64,000 nucleotides of DNA from Clitopilus passeckerianus (taxonomy: Eukaryota > Basidiomycota > Agaricomycetes > Agaricales > Entolomataceae): assembly GCA_944990035.1 (NCBI GenBank), contig CALYLX010000066.1:248001-312000 (forward strand), read 5' to 3'. The position numbers were made by a program, and so were the translations under genes. Below, piece by piece: positions 1 to 13,048 of this stretch. Positions within the stretch are counted from its first letter, which is position 1. The number at the start of each line of letters is the position of its first letter. The notes below the pieces were generated by a model that did no database searches, was not told where the DNA came from, and saw only the letters and a program-made list of their open reading frames with translations.

Positions 1-8
1 CCGTACTC

Positions 9-3000
9 ATGCCTTTGACACAGTTCAAACGGTTGTATAGGAGAAGCCAGTCTTCAGCCCTGGCGGACAGCAAGCCATTCGTTCGACCCTACATTAATAC
101 AGGGTACGGACGTGATCGATCCGACGGTGTAAACTCACTCCAAGAACTCATCGAATTCAATGCTCTTCATAACCCCGACCATGTCTTCTGCACACAACTT
201 GTCAAGAAAGGGAATGGGGACGAACATGGCGAGGACGCGGAAGGGTTCGGTCTACCACGTAGGATCACGTTCATCCAGCTCCTAGACGCCGTAGAACGCG
301 CCTCAGCCTGGTTGGTCGAGAGCGGATTCACTTCGGGACGATCCCAGAGAAACGAAGACATTGCACCCGTTGGTCTATTCCTCTCAAGCGACGTAACCAT
401 CTTTATCTACATCGCGGCCTTAATGCGCGTTGGCACGCCTGTGAGTTTTTCAGCTACGATTGAATATTTTTCTCCGAATATTTAGCAACCTCGTTACACA
501 GGTCCTTTTACTCTCTGCACGCCTGGACTCTGTAGCTCTCCAAAACCTGATCGAAGAAACCTCACCTTCGTGCATCCTCATCAATTCCCAGATTCTCAGG
601 CGGACCGCGTCAGAAGCTATCGAGCTGTCTGCGTCAAATGATCGATTAAAGCATGGCAAGCCAACGATTGCCCAAGCATTGTCATACGGAGCGTTCCTGA
701 ACCCGCACGATCCGGACCTAGCGAATTTCCCAATGCCTGAGAAATATGTGCAGGTTGGGCATGAAGATGCCAATGCCATCATCTTCCACTCCTCCGGTAC
801 AACAGGACTTCCTAAGCCTGTCTACCATAGTCACGCATACCTCATGCTCATCGCGACTTGCCACCGTTTGCACAAATATCATGGCTCGCAAGGTAGCCTA
901 TGTACGCTGCCACTCTATCACGTATGTTATTCCACCTGTGTTCGTCTTCTTGCTGACGTCCTCTCAGGGTTATGCGCTACTTCCAACGTCACTATCCATG
1001 GTCATTGGCATGCCGTTGATCCTCATGCCATTGAGTACTGTCCCAACTGGGCATTCTACTACAGACGTACTCAAGTTGTGCAAACCTGGCTTTCTCTTCA
1101 CCGTGCCATCGATTCTCGAAGAAATGGTCAGCCTGCCTGAAGGTCAGGGTTTGGAGGTTCTCAGGCGCCTGGATATCGTTCCAGCCGGTGGAGCACCTAT
1201 GAAAGAGACAGTTGGTGATCAGCTTCGCCAGGAGGGCATCAAGTATTTGAATCACTGGGGTTGGTGTCATTACTTCACATGTTTGAGTGGTTCTTTCTTG
1301 CTCATTTTATCATCAGGCTGCACCGAACTCGGTCCCATGACCCCAATTGAAGTTCCCGACGTGGACGTGGATTGGAGGTGGTTACGACCCCGGACAGACC
1401 ATAGCCTAAAGATTGCTTCCTTCGACGAAAGTGGGACTATCTTCCAAATTTCGGGCCGCCCACCTGGTTGGAAAACTACCTTCCAAGCGCAAGACGCCTT
1501 GGTCATCGACCCCTCGAATCCGTGCCAATACAAGCTCGCCGGACGTCAGGACAATCTCATCCTACTGTCAACAGGGGAGAAGATTTTACCTGCTGCAATG
1601 GAAACCGAACTCTCCCAGCATCCGCAAGTCAAAGAGGTCTGTGCCTTCGGAGAAGGCCAAGTTGCCCTCGGTGTCCTTGTTGAACTCAAACAGGGTACGG
1701 ATCACGCCAGCTTCCTTGACGAGCTACAACCATACTTGGATCGCGGCAACGCTTCGATGGACAAGCATGCGAAGGTGCAGCCGGAGATGGTCATCCTTAC
1801 ATCGGAAGATACCAAGCCGTTGATACGAACCGACAAGAACTCACTAGCACGGAAGGCGAGCATAGCGGCTTTCAATGATGAAATCGCTTCCTGCTATGCA
1901 AGGTCGAACACTGGTACCCCAAATTCCAGTTCATTCCCATCGCTCCGATCTGCCAGCCGTGAAGAGCTTCCAGAATCCATCCGAGAAATAGTCACCTCTA
2001 TCCTCGACTACGACGGCATAGATAATTCTGCTGACCTATTCGAGGCGGGGATGGACAGTTCCCAAGCCACCCGGCTCAAGCGAGCCCTCGAAGCTTCACT
2101 GAATTCCCCGTCAACCTCCTCGTCCCCCAATATCAAACTTCAAACCGATTTCTGTTTCCGCTACCCGTCCGTCCACAAATTGGATAGGGCAATTGCAAGC
2201 ATTCTTGCAGGGAAATCGTCCCAGGCAGTCGACGAGAGCTTCAATCGGGTTTCTAGGATGAAAGAAATGCTGGATCAGTACCGCAAGGGCGTTGACGATA
2301 GTCTTTCTGAGTCAGTCTTTCAGAACGATGTCCTAGCGCCCACAACCAGCAACAAGGCTTTGATTACCGGCTCAACAGGAAGCTTAGGCTGTTATTTGCT
2401 GGCTCGACTGGCAGCAGATTCCGATATGACGAATATCTATTGTTTGTCTCGACCTCACTTGACCGAAGATCCCCTCGACCGACAACGACGTTTGATGGAC
2501 GAACGTGGAGTGCGGATGGATGAATCCCTGTGGGCGAAGGTCAAGATCTTCAAAGCGGACTTCAGTCATGAACATTTTGGGCTGGACCAAGATGAATATC
2601 AAGAGGTTAGTTTTCTACCGCTCGACTATGCCAACAATAGCCTAGTGACTGATAAACGTGGTGACAGCTACTAGATGTAACTCACATCATTCATAACGCT
2701 TGGCCTGTAAACTTCAATCGAACCTTATCATCGTTTGAGCAGCATATACAAACTGTTTCACACCTCATCCGTCTTGCTCATCTATCCGGTTCCAAAAGGC
2801 ATTCCCAGCCTCCGACTCGGCTCGCATTTACTTCATCGATTGCTGTCGCTGGCCATTACTCATCTGTGGGAGTGCCGGAGATGCGAATGTTGCCAGAGAA
2901 CACCGCACCTATGGGCTACGCAGAGGCCAAATGGGTTGCAGAAGAACTCATCTTGGCTGCTTCGGATTTCCAAGAACCGTCAAAGGCGGCCAGCTTCCAG

Positions 3001-3590
3001 AGTTCAATCATCAGAGTGGGACAGATAAGCGGATCTGAAGACTCGGGGGCTTGGAACCGGTCCGAGCACATTCCGCTCATTATCGAGGGCTCGCAGCATC
3101 TGAGTTGTCTACCTGCTATCGAAGGGGTGAGATATTCCAGTCTATCCTTCACTCAGACATCTCCTGACTCGTCTTATAGACGCTATCCTGGCTGCCGGTC
3201 AATCGCACCGCCGACACTGTTTGCGATCTCCTCTTCTCCAAACGATTCTGCCAATTCTATCACGTTGAAAATCCATCACGTCAGCCATGGAAAGATGTGC
3301 TCCAGCATCTTGGGGAGTTACTTCGCCCTGCCGATCCGATACCCCTTGTACCATTCCCTGAGTGGCTCACGCGCATTCGCGAGCTCGGGGATGAGGCTCA
3401 CAATATCATTCACCTTCTTGGCTTCCTAGAAGGAGGATTTACTCATATAGGAAGCGGGGGTACCATATTGGACACGACGAACTCCAGAGCTGATTCGACC
3501 ACCCTGGCGAATAGCAGGGCTTTGGACCGATCTCAGTTAAAGATTTACGCTAACGCATGGCGAAGCGCCAAACCGAATGCAAAGGAATAA
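9..3590 (+). CDS. NRPS-like adenylate-forming reductase (A-T-R), copy 1
   Basis: Six exons (9-440, 502-921, 968-1259, 1317-2605, 2668-3126, 3180-3590) join in frame to about 1100 residues. The N-terminal half is an AMP-binding adenylation domain with the core motif HSSGTTGLPKP near residue 255. A carrier-protein domain follows (FEAGMDSSQ, serine being the phosphopantetheine site). The C-terminal third is a thioester reductase with NADPH-binding TGSTGSLG and the short-chain-dehydrogenase pair YAEAK. Enzymes of this family activate a carboxylic acid as AMP ester, load it on the carrier arm and release it by reduction, usually as an aldehyde. There is no condensation domain, so no peptide bond is expected. 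The substrate cannot be read from sequence. The start aligns with the second Met of copy 2, so the gene is probably complete although it begins at the window edge. It has the same strand, order and intron phases as copy 2, so the pair is a tandem duplication. Confidence 0.9.
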
Positions 3591-4834
3591 GGCTGATGAA
3601 AATCGACTACATGTAATATTTAGACGATGCGGGTTTGGTAATATTGTCAATTGACTTCCTATGTCATCAGATTAGATCGCCTAGATCAGCGAGGTGGATT
3701 TGCTCCGCTTCAGCGCTTCAGCAACTTGCACCATGCAACCGTGGTCAACTTGACCACTTCCCTTCAATCCACTATCCTGTGTCGCGTGTTCCCCACCGTC
3801 AAGGCCTGCTAGTCTCACAGATGTCAGGACCGTTGTGGAAAAATCTGGTTTAGCAGCTCTCCAACGTCCAAGCTGACACCTTCAAGTCACCCCCGTTCTG
3901 TCAGTAAATGCACCCGGTGTAATGTCTCCCTCCCTAGTTCATTCTACCTGCCAATGAGGAGCGGTAGGCTGTTCACATGTTCCTCAGAAACGTCAATTAC
4001 CGTTACCCTCCGTGCAAAATAAACTCCGCTTCCTCGGCCATCTCTCAGCAGCATGAGGCTCACAATTCCTAACATTGATGTCTCTCATAAGATTCTGAGG
4101 TGCATAGCTGAGAACTCAAATCTGTTTCCTACTTTGATCGGCCTCAACAGAGAGCTACAGTCCCCGTTGAAGGAGCATTCGATCCTCGCTTGGCGAGATT
4201 CCTTGACAGACTCACCCGCGGGCACAGTCGACAGTCAGAGCCTTCTGGCAGTAACCGAGGCGGTCCCGAAGAAGCTCAATCCATTCTATTCGGACGGAAC
4301 TTCTCTCGTAGGGCCTCTGGCTACCCTAGAGTCTAGGCGGCGTCCTACACAGTTTCTACCTCGGCATTCCGGCTTTTTAGGGCCCCAGAGAGATCTCCTT
4401 GTTGTTGGCCGCTTTGAAGCTTGAAGGTGGGGGTTGTAGATTGATATCCTGAAACCACCTAATCCGACGGCTTACCCAGGTATAGCACTAAGTGTATGGG
4501 AGTTCAGATGACACCCAGAGCCACCATGTCATATTTGGATCCTGTGGGTTCACCGGTCCGTCTGGTTCACGGATAAGAAATTTTCATACGAGGGGAGGGC
4601 TAATCCCTTCAGCGGTGTTCATTTCGCCAAATTCGATCATTGTGAGCCAACCGGCTTGGGCAACATACGCAGCCATGCAGTGCAGATATCGAGTGCGGCG
4701 ACTGAACCGAGTAGAAGATCGGCGGAAGACGAAAAGTGCAAGTATGTTTGGAAGCTTATGACATGTTCCACGAGAATCAGCATATAAAGGTGCCCAAAAG
4801 TTAGTTATTTTCAAGGTTCCCTTCCAACTTCGAA
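3591..4834. other. Intergenic spacer between the two reductases
   Basis: About 1.2 kb. Only short open frames occur (the longest, 4053-4424 on plus, 123 codons), with no recognisable domain and no splice pattern joining them to either neighbour. It should hold the terminator of copy 1 and the promoter of copy 2; a TATA-like stretch (catataaagg) lies about 50 bases before the copy 2 start. I see no repeat or mobile element. Confidence 0.6.
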
Positions 4835-7800
4835 ATGCCCAAGCTAATGCCTTTCACGCACCTCAGGAAGCTGCTCCGTTATATTCGGTCCCCCGTTGAG
4901 GGCAAGGAAAAACCCTTCGTCCGACCGCATATCAATCCTGCTCACGCTCAAGACCCAGACCATGGCATCAACTCGTTACAAGAACTGCTAGAGTTCAACG
5001 CAGTCCACAACCCCGATCGCGCGTTTTGCACACAACTGAAAAAGCAAACCCGAGGCGAGAATGACGCTCCAACCACCATCGAGGAGCACATATCATTTAG
5101 ACACTTACTGGAAGCCGTCGAACTCGCTTCTGCCTGGCTCGTCCAAACTGGGTGTACGACTGGTCGCGCGAGGCAGGATGAAAATATCCCCCCTGTCGGT
5201 ATCCTGCTCTCTAGCGACGTTACTATATTTATATACCTTGCCGCCTTGAGGCGCATCGGCGTACCAGTGCGTATTTCAGTGAAGTATTCCATTTGTTTTT
5301 TCTGACACCGGCCTTAGGTCCTCCTACTTTCAGCTCGACTGACAGCAGAGGCCTTGCAACACCTGCTCAAAGAAACCTCACCGTCCTGTATACTGATTAA
5401 CTCGCAAATGCTACGAACCACTGCATCTAATGCAATTGATGCCCTCTCGTCCAACGACAATATCTCTCGGATTCCTACCGTTGTTCAAGCACTTGCATAC
5501 GAGGCTTTCCTCCAGCCGTGCCATCCGGACTTAGCGGGATGCCCTATCCCATCCAAATTCATAGAAGCTATCAATGATGATTCCACGGCGTTTATTCTCC
5601 ACTCGTCTGGAACTACTGGCCTTCCCAAACCAGTGTACCACAGCCACGCATGGTTTTTAACGTTAGCCACCGCGCACGGATTGCCGGAACATCAATTGCC
5701 ATCCAAACGGAACCTATCAAGCCTTCCACTCTATCACGTACGTCTGAACGTCTTCATTAAATTGAAGTGCTCTGACGGTCTTTATCCAGACTTTCGGTCT
5801 CCTTCCGACAGGATTATCCTTGTCCATCGGGATGGCATTCACCCTTCTGCCAGCAGCCACTATTCCTAACGGACGTTCGCTGAACGATGCATTGCGATGT
5901 TCCCGGATCCACTACCTGTTTACCGTCCCTTCATTGCTTGAAGAAATGCTATCGCTCAGCCACGAAGAGGGACTAAAGGCTCTCCGACGTCTAGCCATCG
6001 TTACGGTTGGGGGTGCCCCGATGAAGGACAGTGTCGGCGACACAGCTGTTGCGGCGGGGATTAAACTCCTCAACCATTGGGGTATGTCCTCCTGCGTTAC
6101 ATATGCTCGACACCGTGTTGACAGTTTTAATCGGATTAGGTTGTACTGAGCTTGGTCCAATGACACCCATTGAAATTCCTAGCCCTCACGTGGATTGGCA
6201 GTGCTTGAGGCCTCGGACCGACACCAATCTCTCTATTGAACCCGTTGACAATACTCGCTTCCAAATCTCCGGCTGCCTTCCTGGCCGTACCGAGCGATTC
6301 ATAGTCCAAGATACATTGGTGAAAGATCCTAAGGATGTACGTCAGTTTAGGCTTGGCGGCCGCCAGGACAACCTTATCGTCCTTGCCACCGGGGAGAAGA
6401 TATCACCTTCTCTGCTAGAAACGGAGGTCGGGAAACATCCACAGGTCAAGGATGCCCTTGCATTCGGAGACCATCAAACTTCCCTTGGGCTCCTCATCGA
6501 ACTCAGGAAGGATACTGATCGCACTGTCTTTCTCAGCGCGATCCAGCCATATCTAGATCGCGGCAACGCCTTCATGGACAACCATGGCAAGGTCGACCTC
6601 GATATGATATTCCTGACCTCCGAGGACACCAAACCCCTTATACGAACCGACAAAGGTACCCTGTCGCGGAATGCCAGTGTTTCGGTTTTCACAGACGAGA
6701 TCGCTTCCTGCTACACCCGTTCTAATACGAGCAGCCCAGCTCCCAGGGACTACCCATCGATGCGTTTAGGTGATGAGAGTACATTCCGGGAGTCCATCCG
6801 AGAAATTGTCAAATCCATTCTCAGCTACGACGAGATAGAGGATGACGCTGATTTCTTCGAGGTCGGAATGGATAGTCTTCAAGTCTCCAGGCTACGACGA
6901 GTGTTGGAGGTCTCTCTCAACTCTCCTACTTCATCCGAGGACGCTTGTAGCTTCTTCGAAATCAAGATCGATTCTGATTTTTGTTTCCGCCATTCGTCGA
7001 TCTCGAAAATGCATCATGCCGTTGCAAATCTCCTTGCAGGCAGACCTCACACGGTTTTAGAGCCCACCAATAAAGCTAGGACGGAAGCGATGCGAAACCT
7101 ACTCAGACAATATGGCGAAGTCGTCTTAGCTGATTCCTCGTTCCCTATCGACGAATGTGTCAACATGCCTCCAACATCTCTAGCGACCGTCCTGATCACT
7201 GGCTCGACCGGCAGTTTGGGGTCCTTCTTGCTCTACCGATTAACGAGGGACCCTAATGTAGCCAGAGTCATATGCTTGTGTAGGCCCCACGGCCACCTTA
7301 CAGAGGAGCCCGAGGATAGACAACGTCGACTCATGAAGGAACGTGGCTTGGTGCTGGATGATTCCTTGTGGGGTAAAATCATTATTCGAGGTGTTGATTT
7401 CAGTCGGGAAGACTTTGGGCTCCACGGACAGGCTCTTCAGGAGGTTCGTGGCTTACCATGTTTGGAATACTGAATACTGACCTTTCACGTACCAGCTGAC
7501 GAGCATTACCCACATCATCCACAACGCTTGGCCCGTCAACTTTAACTGGACTCTGAGCTCCTTCCAGCAGCAATTTCAGACGTTCTCGCACCTCATTCGC
7601 CTTGCCCGTTTCTGTGGAGTTAGGAAGTCTCATCAAGCCCTACAACCTCGATTTATCTTTATTTCCTCAATCGCGGTCGGTGGCCAATATCATGCGGAAG
7701 AAGTACCAGAGATCGAGTTATCTCCCGAGCATACAGCAGAAATGGGCTACGCTGAATCGAAATGGGTGGCCGAACAGCTCCTCCTATCTGCCTCCCACTC

Positions 7801-8407
7801 GAGTGATAATAACAGCACGCCTCTGTTCCAGAGCTCCATTATAAGAATTGGACAAATCAGTGGGGCCGAGCAATCTGGAGCTTGGAACGAATCTGAAAAC
7901 ATACCGATCGTCGTGAAGACGTCCCAGAAACTAGGCTGCCTCCCTGGTATTCAAGGGGTAAGTCTCTTAGCCATGCTGGCGTTTACCCAACTGATCTCTT
8001 ACCAGTCCCTATCCTGGATTCCTGTGAACCGTACTGCCGATACAATTTGCGAGTTAATGTTCTCAAAGCGTTTCTGCCAGTTCTATCACATCGAAAATCC
8101 TTCACGGCAGCGATGGGCAGACGTCCTGCAGGACCTGGCAGCAATCATTGATCCCTCGAATCCAGTACCCGTCGTACCGTTCAGGCAATGGCTAGACCGC
8201 GTTCGGGAGCGAGGTGAACATGATAACCCCGCATTTAGCCTTCTTGGCTTTCTTGAGCGGGACTTCAGTCGGATAGCAGGTGGTGGATTGGCTCTACGCA
8301 CCCAAAATGCCAGAGAAGATTCTCCAGTACTTTCAGCGACTGAGGCTATACAATCGTCTCAGCTCAGGGCGTATATGGATTACTGGACAACTAAAGACCG
8401 TCCTTAA
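4835..8407 (+). CDS. NRPS-like adenylate-forming reductase (A-T-R), copy 2
   Basis: Six exons (4835-5266, 5318-5737, 5790-6081, 6140-7443, 7496-7957, 8006-8407) give about 1103 residues. The first three exons have exactly the lengths of copy 1 (432, 420, 292) and all intron phases match. Domains in order: adenylation (HSSGTTGLPKP), carrier (FEVGMDSLQ, the canonical form, whereas copy 1 has DSS), and thioester reductase (TGSTGSLG and YAESKWVAE). The expected reaction is ATP-dependent activation of an acid and NADPH-dependent release. The copies are clearly homologous along their full length but diverged, so both have probably been kept for some time and may use different substrates. All exons are open and the catalytic motifs are intact. 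The start ATG at 4835 precedes a second possible Met seven bases-worth of codons later (MPFTH) that aligns with the copy 1 start. Confidence 0.9.
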
Positions 8408-8622
8408 ATTTGAGGAGCGAGCAACTGTTAGATTAATATATATCCTATTGCAACATTATACTAATTATGATATTTCTATATACAACATAAATAAACCATG
8501 TGAGGTACTCTTGTTATTGTTAATGCAGAACAATGCTGGTGAGAAATAATTGCAACGATATCATGAATGTCGAAAGCAAGGAGAGAATAGCATGTAAATA
8601 AGGTATCCAAAAGACTGATTGC

Positions 8623-11600
8623 CTATGAGAAGAAATACTGAGATTTCTTGATCGTAGCGACATTAAAGTCACCCTTCTGTGGTAGAGGTGGCAAAATATC
8701 AGTCAGGTTGACGAACTTGCCCATGAGCTCCTTCATAGCAGTCTCGGCGTCCATCGACTTCTTTGGCCTGCCCTTGCCTAGTTTACCCAAAATCCTACGC
8801 TTGGGACCCGTTGGAACCTCTTCTTCTTCTGCCTCTAGCTCCTCATCCTCCTCAATAGCCGATGATTCGACTTCAGCATCAGACAAGAGGGCGGCTTCCG
8901 TCTCAACCCCCTTGACCATCTTCTGAGCAGCTTCCACCTGACTTTCGTCAACCTCGCTCTGTATAGTCTCGGAGATGGTCAAGAGGTCTCGCAAGCTTGA
9001 GAGGGTATCGGCTTGCTTGGGAGTGACGACGATCCTGGAACCAGCATCGACCAGCTGCTTGACCAGAGTTCCTGTGCGGAGACTGGCAAGAGGGATTTTG
9101 TAGTTCTTGTAACGCTCGTGGAACTCCTCCGACAGCTTCATCAAGACTTCCGAGGAATGAAGGGCGATGAAGGTGTCTCGAATAACGCCAGACATCTTGT
9201 CGATAGAGGAGGCATGTGTCCAGTAAGAGTCATGAACGGAAGCGAAGGTGATGCCCTCTTGTCGGCACTCAAGTGCGGTTAACATCATGTGGGTAGCATC
9301 GAGGGAGTGAATGAAGTTGGGAGGGAAAGCAGAAGCCTGTTTTTGCGAGTTCACTAAAAAAAGATAATCAGCATACAGAACCGACGGGGTTACTGAAAAT
9401 TATACTCACCCTCGGCCGGTGAGCTGGGATCTGAGATGTACACAGTTTGGATCTTGGTTGCGATTTGCTTCCGATTGACCTTCCTGTACGGCTGTACGAT
9501 AGGCAGGCCGAGAGGAGTAGTCCAGACCACGGTCGTCATCTGTTCCTTCTTCAACCTCGTATCAGCGACGGTCATAGTCGTCCTGTTCTTCCGGCTCCTC
9601 GCCGCTTTGCTATTATTAGAGACCTGGAGCTCTGTCATAGCCTCTTCAATGCGGTCGGCAGGGATGGACTTGGAGATGATTCGAGCGCAAAGGTTAAGCC
9701 AGGTTTGGATAGCGGTAGCTCCGGAGAAGAGATCGCCAATACAGTGGATGACCTATCAAATTACTGTTTAGCCAACAATCCTCAATGAGAATAGAAATCG
9801 CTCGTACTTTCTTGGCAAGATAGCTCGCAGCCATCCAGCAATCCTCCTCAGGAATCTCCTTCTTGTCTTTCAACTGCCTTTCAATCTGCTCACGGGCACC
9901 AACGAAGGTGACACCGTACACAGTCGTCATGACAGTCTGCTTCACCACCTTCCTGGAAATCTTCCCCTTCAACATCAGCGCATACTTGTCACCCTTCTTC
10001 GCATCCTCCTCCAACATTTTCTCTACCATCGTTCCAACGTGCGTGTACACGTCTGATGGACGATCTGCTGCTGCCAAATTGACCTGAGCAGCACCACGGG
10101 CATCACCACCCAGAGCAGCATAATGCTGAAGACCATTACAAGTACCATCCTGGTGGACCGGGAGCGATGACTCGAATGCCAATGGATCAGGGGAGTCAAG
10201 GGCAGCCTTCAACTCGTAGCAAGTTGCAAGACACTGCCATGGGTCATCAGCCTTCTGCCACCACTTCGTGCCTTCTAGTGGGTTGTTCGCAGAGTCGTAG
10301 ATTTCTTCAAGGTGGTCTTCGGTCCATTTGACACGCTCGTCGAAGTTGGCCTTGTCGAAACCGTACAAGTTGGCCAAGTGGATCTTGAGCCATCGGAGAC
10401 CTCGCTCGCCAAGGGGTTGGGCCTCGGCGAACTTGAGCAAACCACGGGAAAGGTCATCGCCGATATGGTTGAGGTGGGGTGGGATGGGGTAAGCACGTCC
10501 TCGGAAGTCAAGATTATGGGGGAGGTAGATCGTGTCGCCAAGGAACTAAAGGGACGAATTAGTCCGAGGCGCATACTGTTTAAAAGCGAAAAAAACATAC
10601 AGCTCTGGCAATCTCAATCTTGTAATTGACACTACATCTATCAGAGTGGTTGTTCGCCTTCCCTTGTATCCAAGCCTTCATTCTCTGTTGGAAAACGGTC
10701 TTGGCCTTGATGTCTGACATCCCTGTTCCCTCAACCTCCTCTAGCTTGGGTTCAGGCTCGTCGAAGGTTGCGGGAGGCATCTTGCCCAGTCTCTCTCCGT
10801 TATTCCAAACTTTGAGAACGACATCAAAGATATCCTTGTTGATCTTCCAAGGTGTGGAGCCAAGAACGTCAAGACCGGCGAAGACGAGCTCGCAATTGCC
10901 TTGAGCGGCCGCGTGCCTGAGGTACGTGCCCTGCTCCTGTGACTCTTTGAAGCGCATAGCAGTAGCTAGATCATGACCATAAGTATATACGCCTGAAATT
11001 TAATAATTATCGGAGAAACTCACTCTTGTTGTAAATATAACCTCCATTGCTGACGCCCAGCCACGGCTTAGGTTTGATCAACATAGGCAAATGCCTAGGA
11101 TGCAAGGTCTCCCTCAACGCATCCTTTGCCATCCTCTCCGCCACAGCCGGGTTGACCCTAATCACCCCCAATTTCTGTCCCCTCACATGCTCATAGCTAT
11201 GATGGAATGCAGGCTGCATCTCCGAAGCCACCTTCTCTCGCCGGTCTCCTTATCCACGATCGTCTTCGTCCTCTCCACCTCCGCAGAATCCATCAGACAG
11301 TCGATCAAAATTCCGCCGACTTTCGAGCGTGTATATTGCGTCCAGTCCGCTGTCCATGCCTCGCTGTCGTCCATGTATTTCGCGGCGACCATTCGCCTTT
11401 CCTGAAGGTTCTTGTATCCCATGTTGCTGAAATATGTGGCGACATTGGCGTCCCCGCTTCCAGAAGTGCCTGCGCCGAGCCGGTGGTAGGCACGGGGATT
11501 TTGTTTCTCCTACACATCGTCGCTTTGTATTCCACCTCTACAGCTTTACCCAACGCGACGAGCGCACGAGTCGTCTTCATCCCGTCATGAACGCCTCCAC

Positions 11601-12930
11601 TTCCAACCAGCCTCATGGTTTCCAGGATGGTGATCAAGCTCAGCCTCTCGGCTTTAATGAGGTTGAGATATGGGGAAAGCAGGTTGGCATTGACCTCACG
11701 AAGCTGTTTTTTCTCAGCCTCAGCGACAGCCTTGATAGCTTCCTCTAGTTTTGGCTTGAGTGTTCTATGCCAGTTCCACATCCATTGACGAAGGTCGGTG
11801 GAAAGACTAGGGGTGGTGAGACCAAGCGACGCAAAGATATCTGATTGGTGCTGGAGTCGTTCAGAGGCAAGGTCGTAAACGGACTCTTCGAGGAGTTTTT
11901 GACGAGCAGCTACGTCGTCGCTAAGAACTCGACGGGCGAGCTTGACGTGAGCCAGATGTTTACGGAGGATGTCGATGTTGAAAGGAACTTCGGTTTCTTC
12001 GACCACACCACCCTCAGCATCTGGGTCTTCCCTGACCTTGGTTTTGAGGACAGGCACGGCTTCAGGAATATTGTCTAGGGTGTCGCTGACATATCTCCCA
12101 ATAGCCTCAGCTTGGCCGAGTTCTGAGATGATGCTGCCCATGGAGAGCTCCATGGCAGACTTGGAAAGGCGCTGAATAATTTCGGCAGCTTCTTCGGAAG
12201 AGGCCATGCTCCTATCTGCGACGACATCAGAGATAGGGATGTTGTGCTCGACGATGTCGGTAAGAATGTCGTTGACGGAGGGGGAGCGAATACCCGGGAC
12301 CGGGGAAGTCGTTGAAGAAGGGTGGAAGCGGTGGTAAGCAATGAGAGCAAGCGCGTAAGTCGAGCTATCGGGTGTGTGTTTTTCTTCACCACTCTTGAGA
12401 ATCTCGTATAGCTCCCACAGGGAGTCGACCCAAACCTTCTTGACTGGATTCTCGGTTGCCATGTTAATGTAGGCCTCCATGAATGCATTGTAGACTCTAG
12501 TCGTCAACAATGAGGAGTTGGCTTTTTTCAGCCGTAGCTGCGAGAATATGCTTTTGGCTCGAGGTACGTCGTGTAGGTTGTGCAAGCAGGCGTCCATGAC
12601 TGCCAAAAGGTCTTGCGAGCTGGTATCGGCGAACCATGCGTCATTAGTTGACGTTCGCCTGTCTGCTGGAACAGGTGTAGGGAGGATAGTATACTGAACA
12701 TTTCGCTGAAGAAAAGCGGCTAGCTCGTCCCCTAGAGACGCAATGCGCTGTGGAGGACCTTGCTGTGGTTGTTGGTAATACTCAGGGGAGTATGGAACTT
12801 GGGCTTGGGCTTGAGCTGGTTGATTAAGAGGTTTCGAGGGCGTAGAGTAGAGACGATAAGGACGAGGGAGAGCCTGACGAGACAACAGTAAAGTTGTCCT
12901 GTTCAGTTGTTTTGCAGTTCTAGGTATCAT
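8623..12930 (-). CDS. RPO41: Mitochondrial DNA-directed RNA polymerase (T7-like, single subunit)
   Basis: Nuclear gene for the polymerase that transcribes the mitochondrial genome. The start chosen is ATG at 12930, giving an Arg/Ser-rich, acid-poor leader (MIPRTAKQLNRTT) typical of mitochondrial import. A large first exon covers the N-terminal extension. Downstream exons carry all three T7-family motifs: HQDGTCNGLQHY (motif A, first catalytic Asp), RKVVKQTVMTTVYG (motif B, Lys and Tyr) and VHDSYWTH (motif C, second catalytic Asp). The protein ends in SQYFFS, matching the conserved C-terminal tail of POLRMT/Rpo41. Unusual is an acidic then basic insert of about 80 residues (DEELEAEEEE, then GKGRPKK) just before that tail. 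Introns are visible near 9355-9405, 9750-9805, 10545-10600 and 10965-11025. The 5' side is only about 120 bases from the next gene. Confidence 0.93.
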
Positions 12931-12987
12931 GCCTTTCAAGAGTCAAACAGCCAGCAAGCGTTTTCGAAATTTTGGAAATTACATGGT

Positions 12988-13016
12988 CACGTGCGCGTCA
13001 GAGTAAGTCACATGAC
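12988..13016. promoter_or_regulatory. E-box CACGTG and near-palindrome GTCACATGAC upstream of RPO41
   Basis: CACGTG lies at 12988-12993 and GTCACATGAC at 13007-13016, both within 90 bases of the RPO41 start, in the 118-base gap to the next gene's stop. Sites of this form are bound by bHLH factors (Cbf1/USF class) in fungi and animals. That they act here is inference. Confidence 0.4.
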
Positions 13017-13048
13017 TTGATGAAAGAAAATACATGGTATAGATATTA

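Noticed and set aside
460..2674. Long open frames at 460-1140 and 746-2674 as separate genes
   Set aside because: They start at TTG/GTG-type codons or run through introns; their coding parts are exons of reductase copy 1.
8648..10629. Plus-strand frames opposite the mitochondrial RNA polymerase
   Set aside because: Shadows of the true minus-strand exons.
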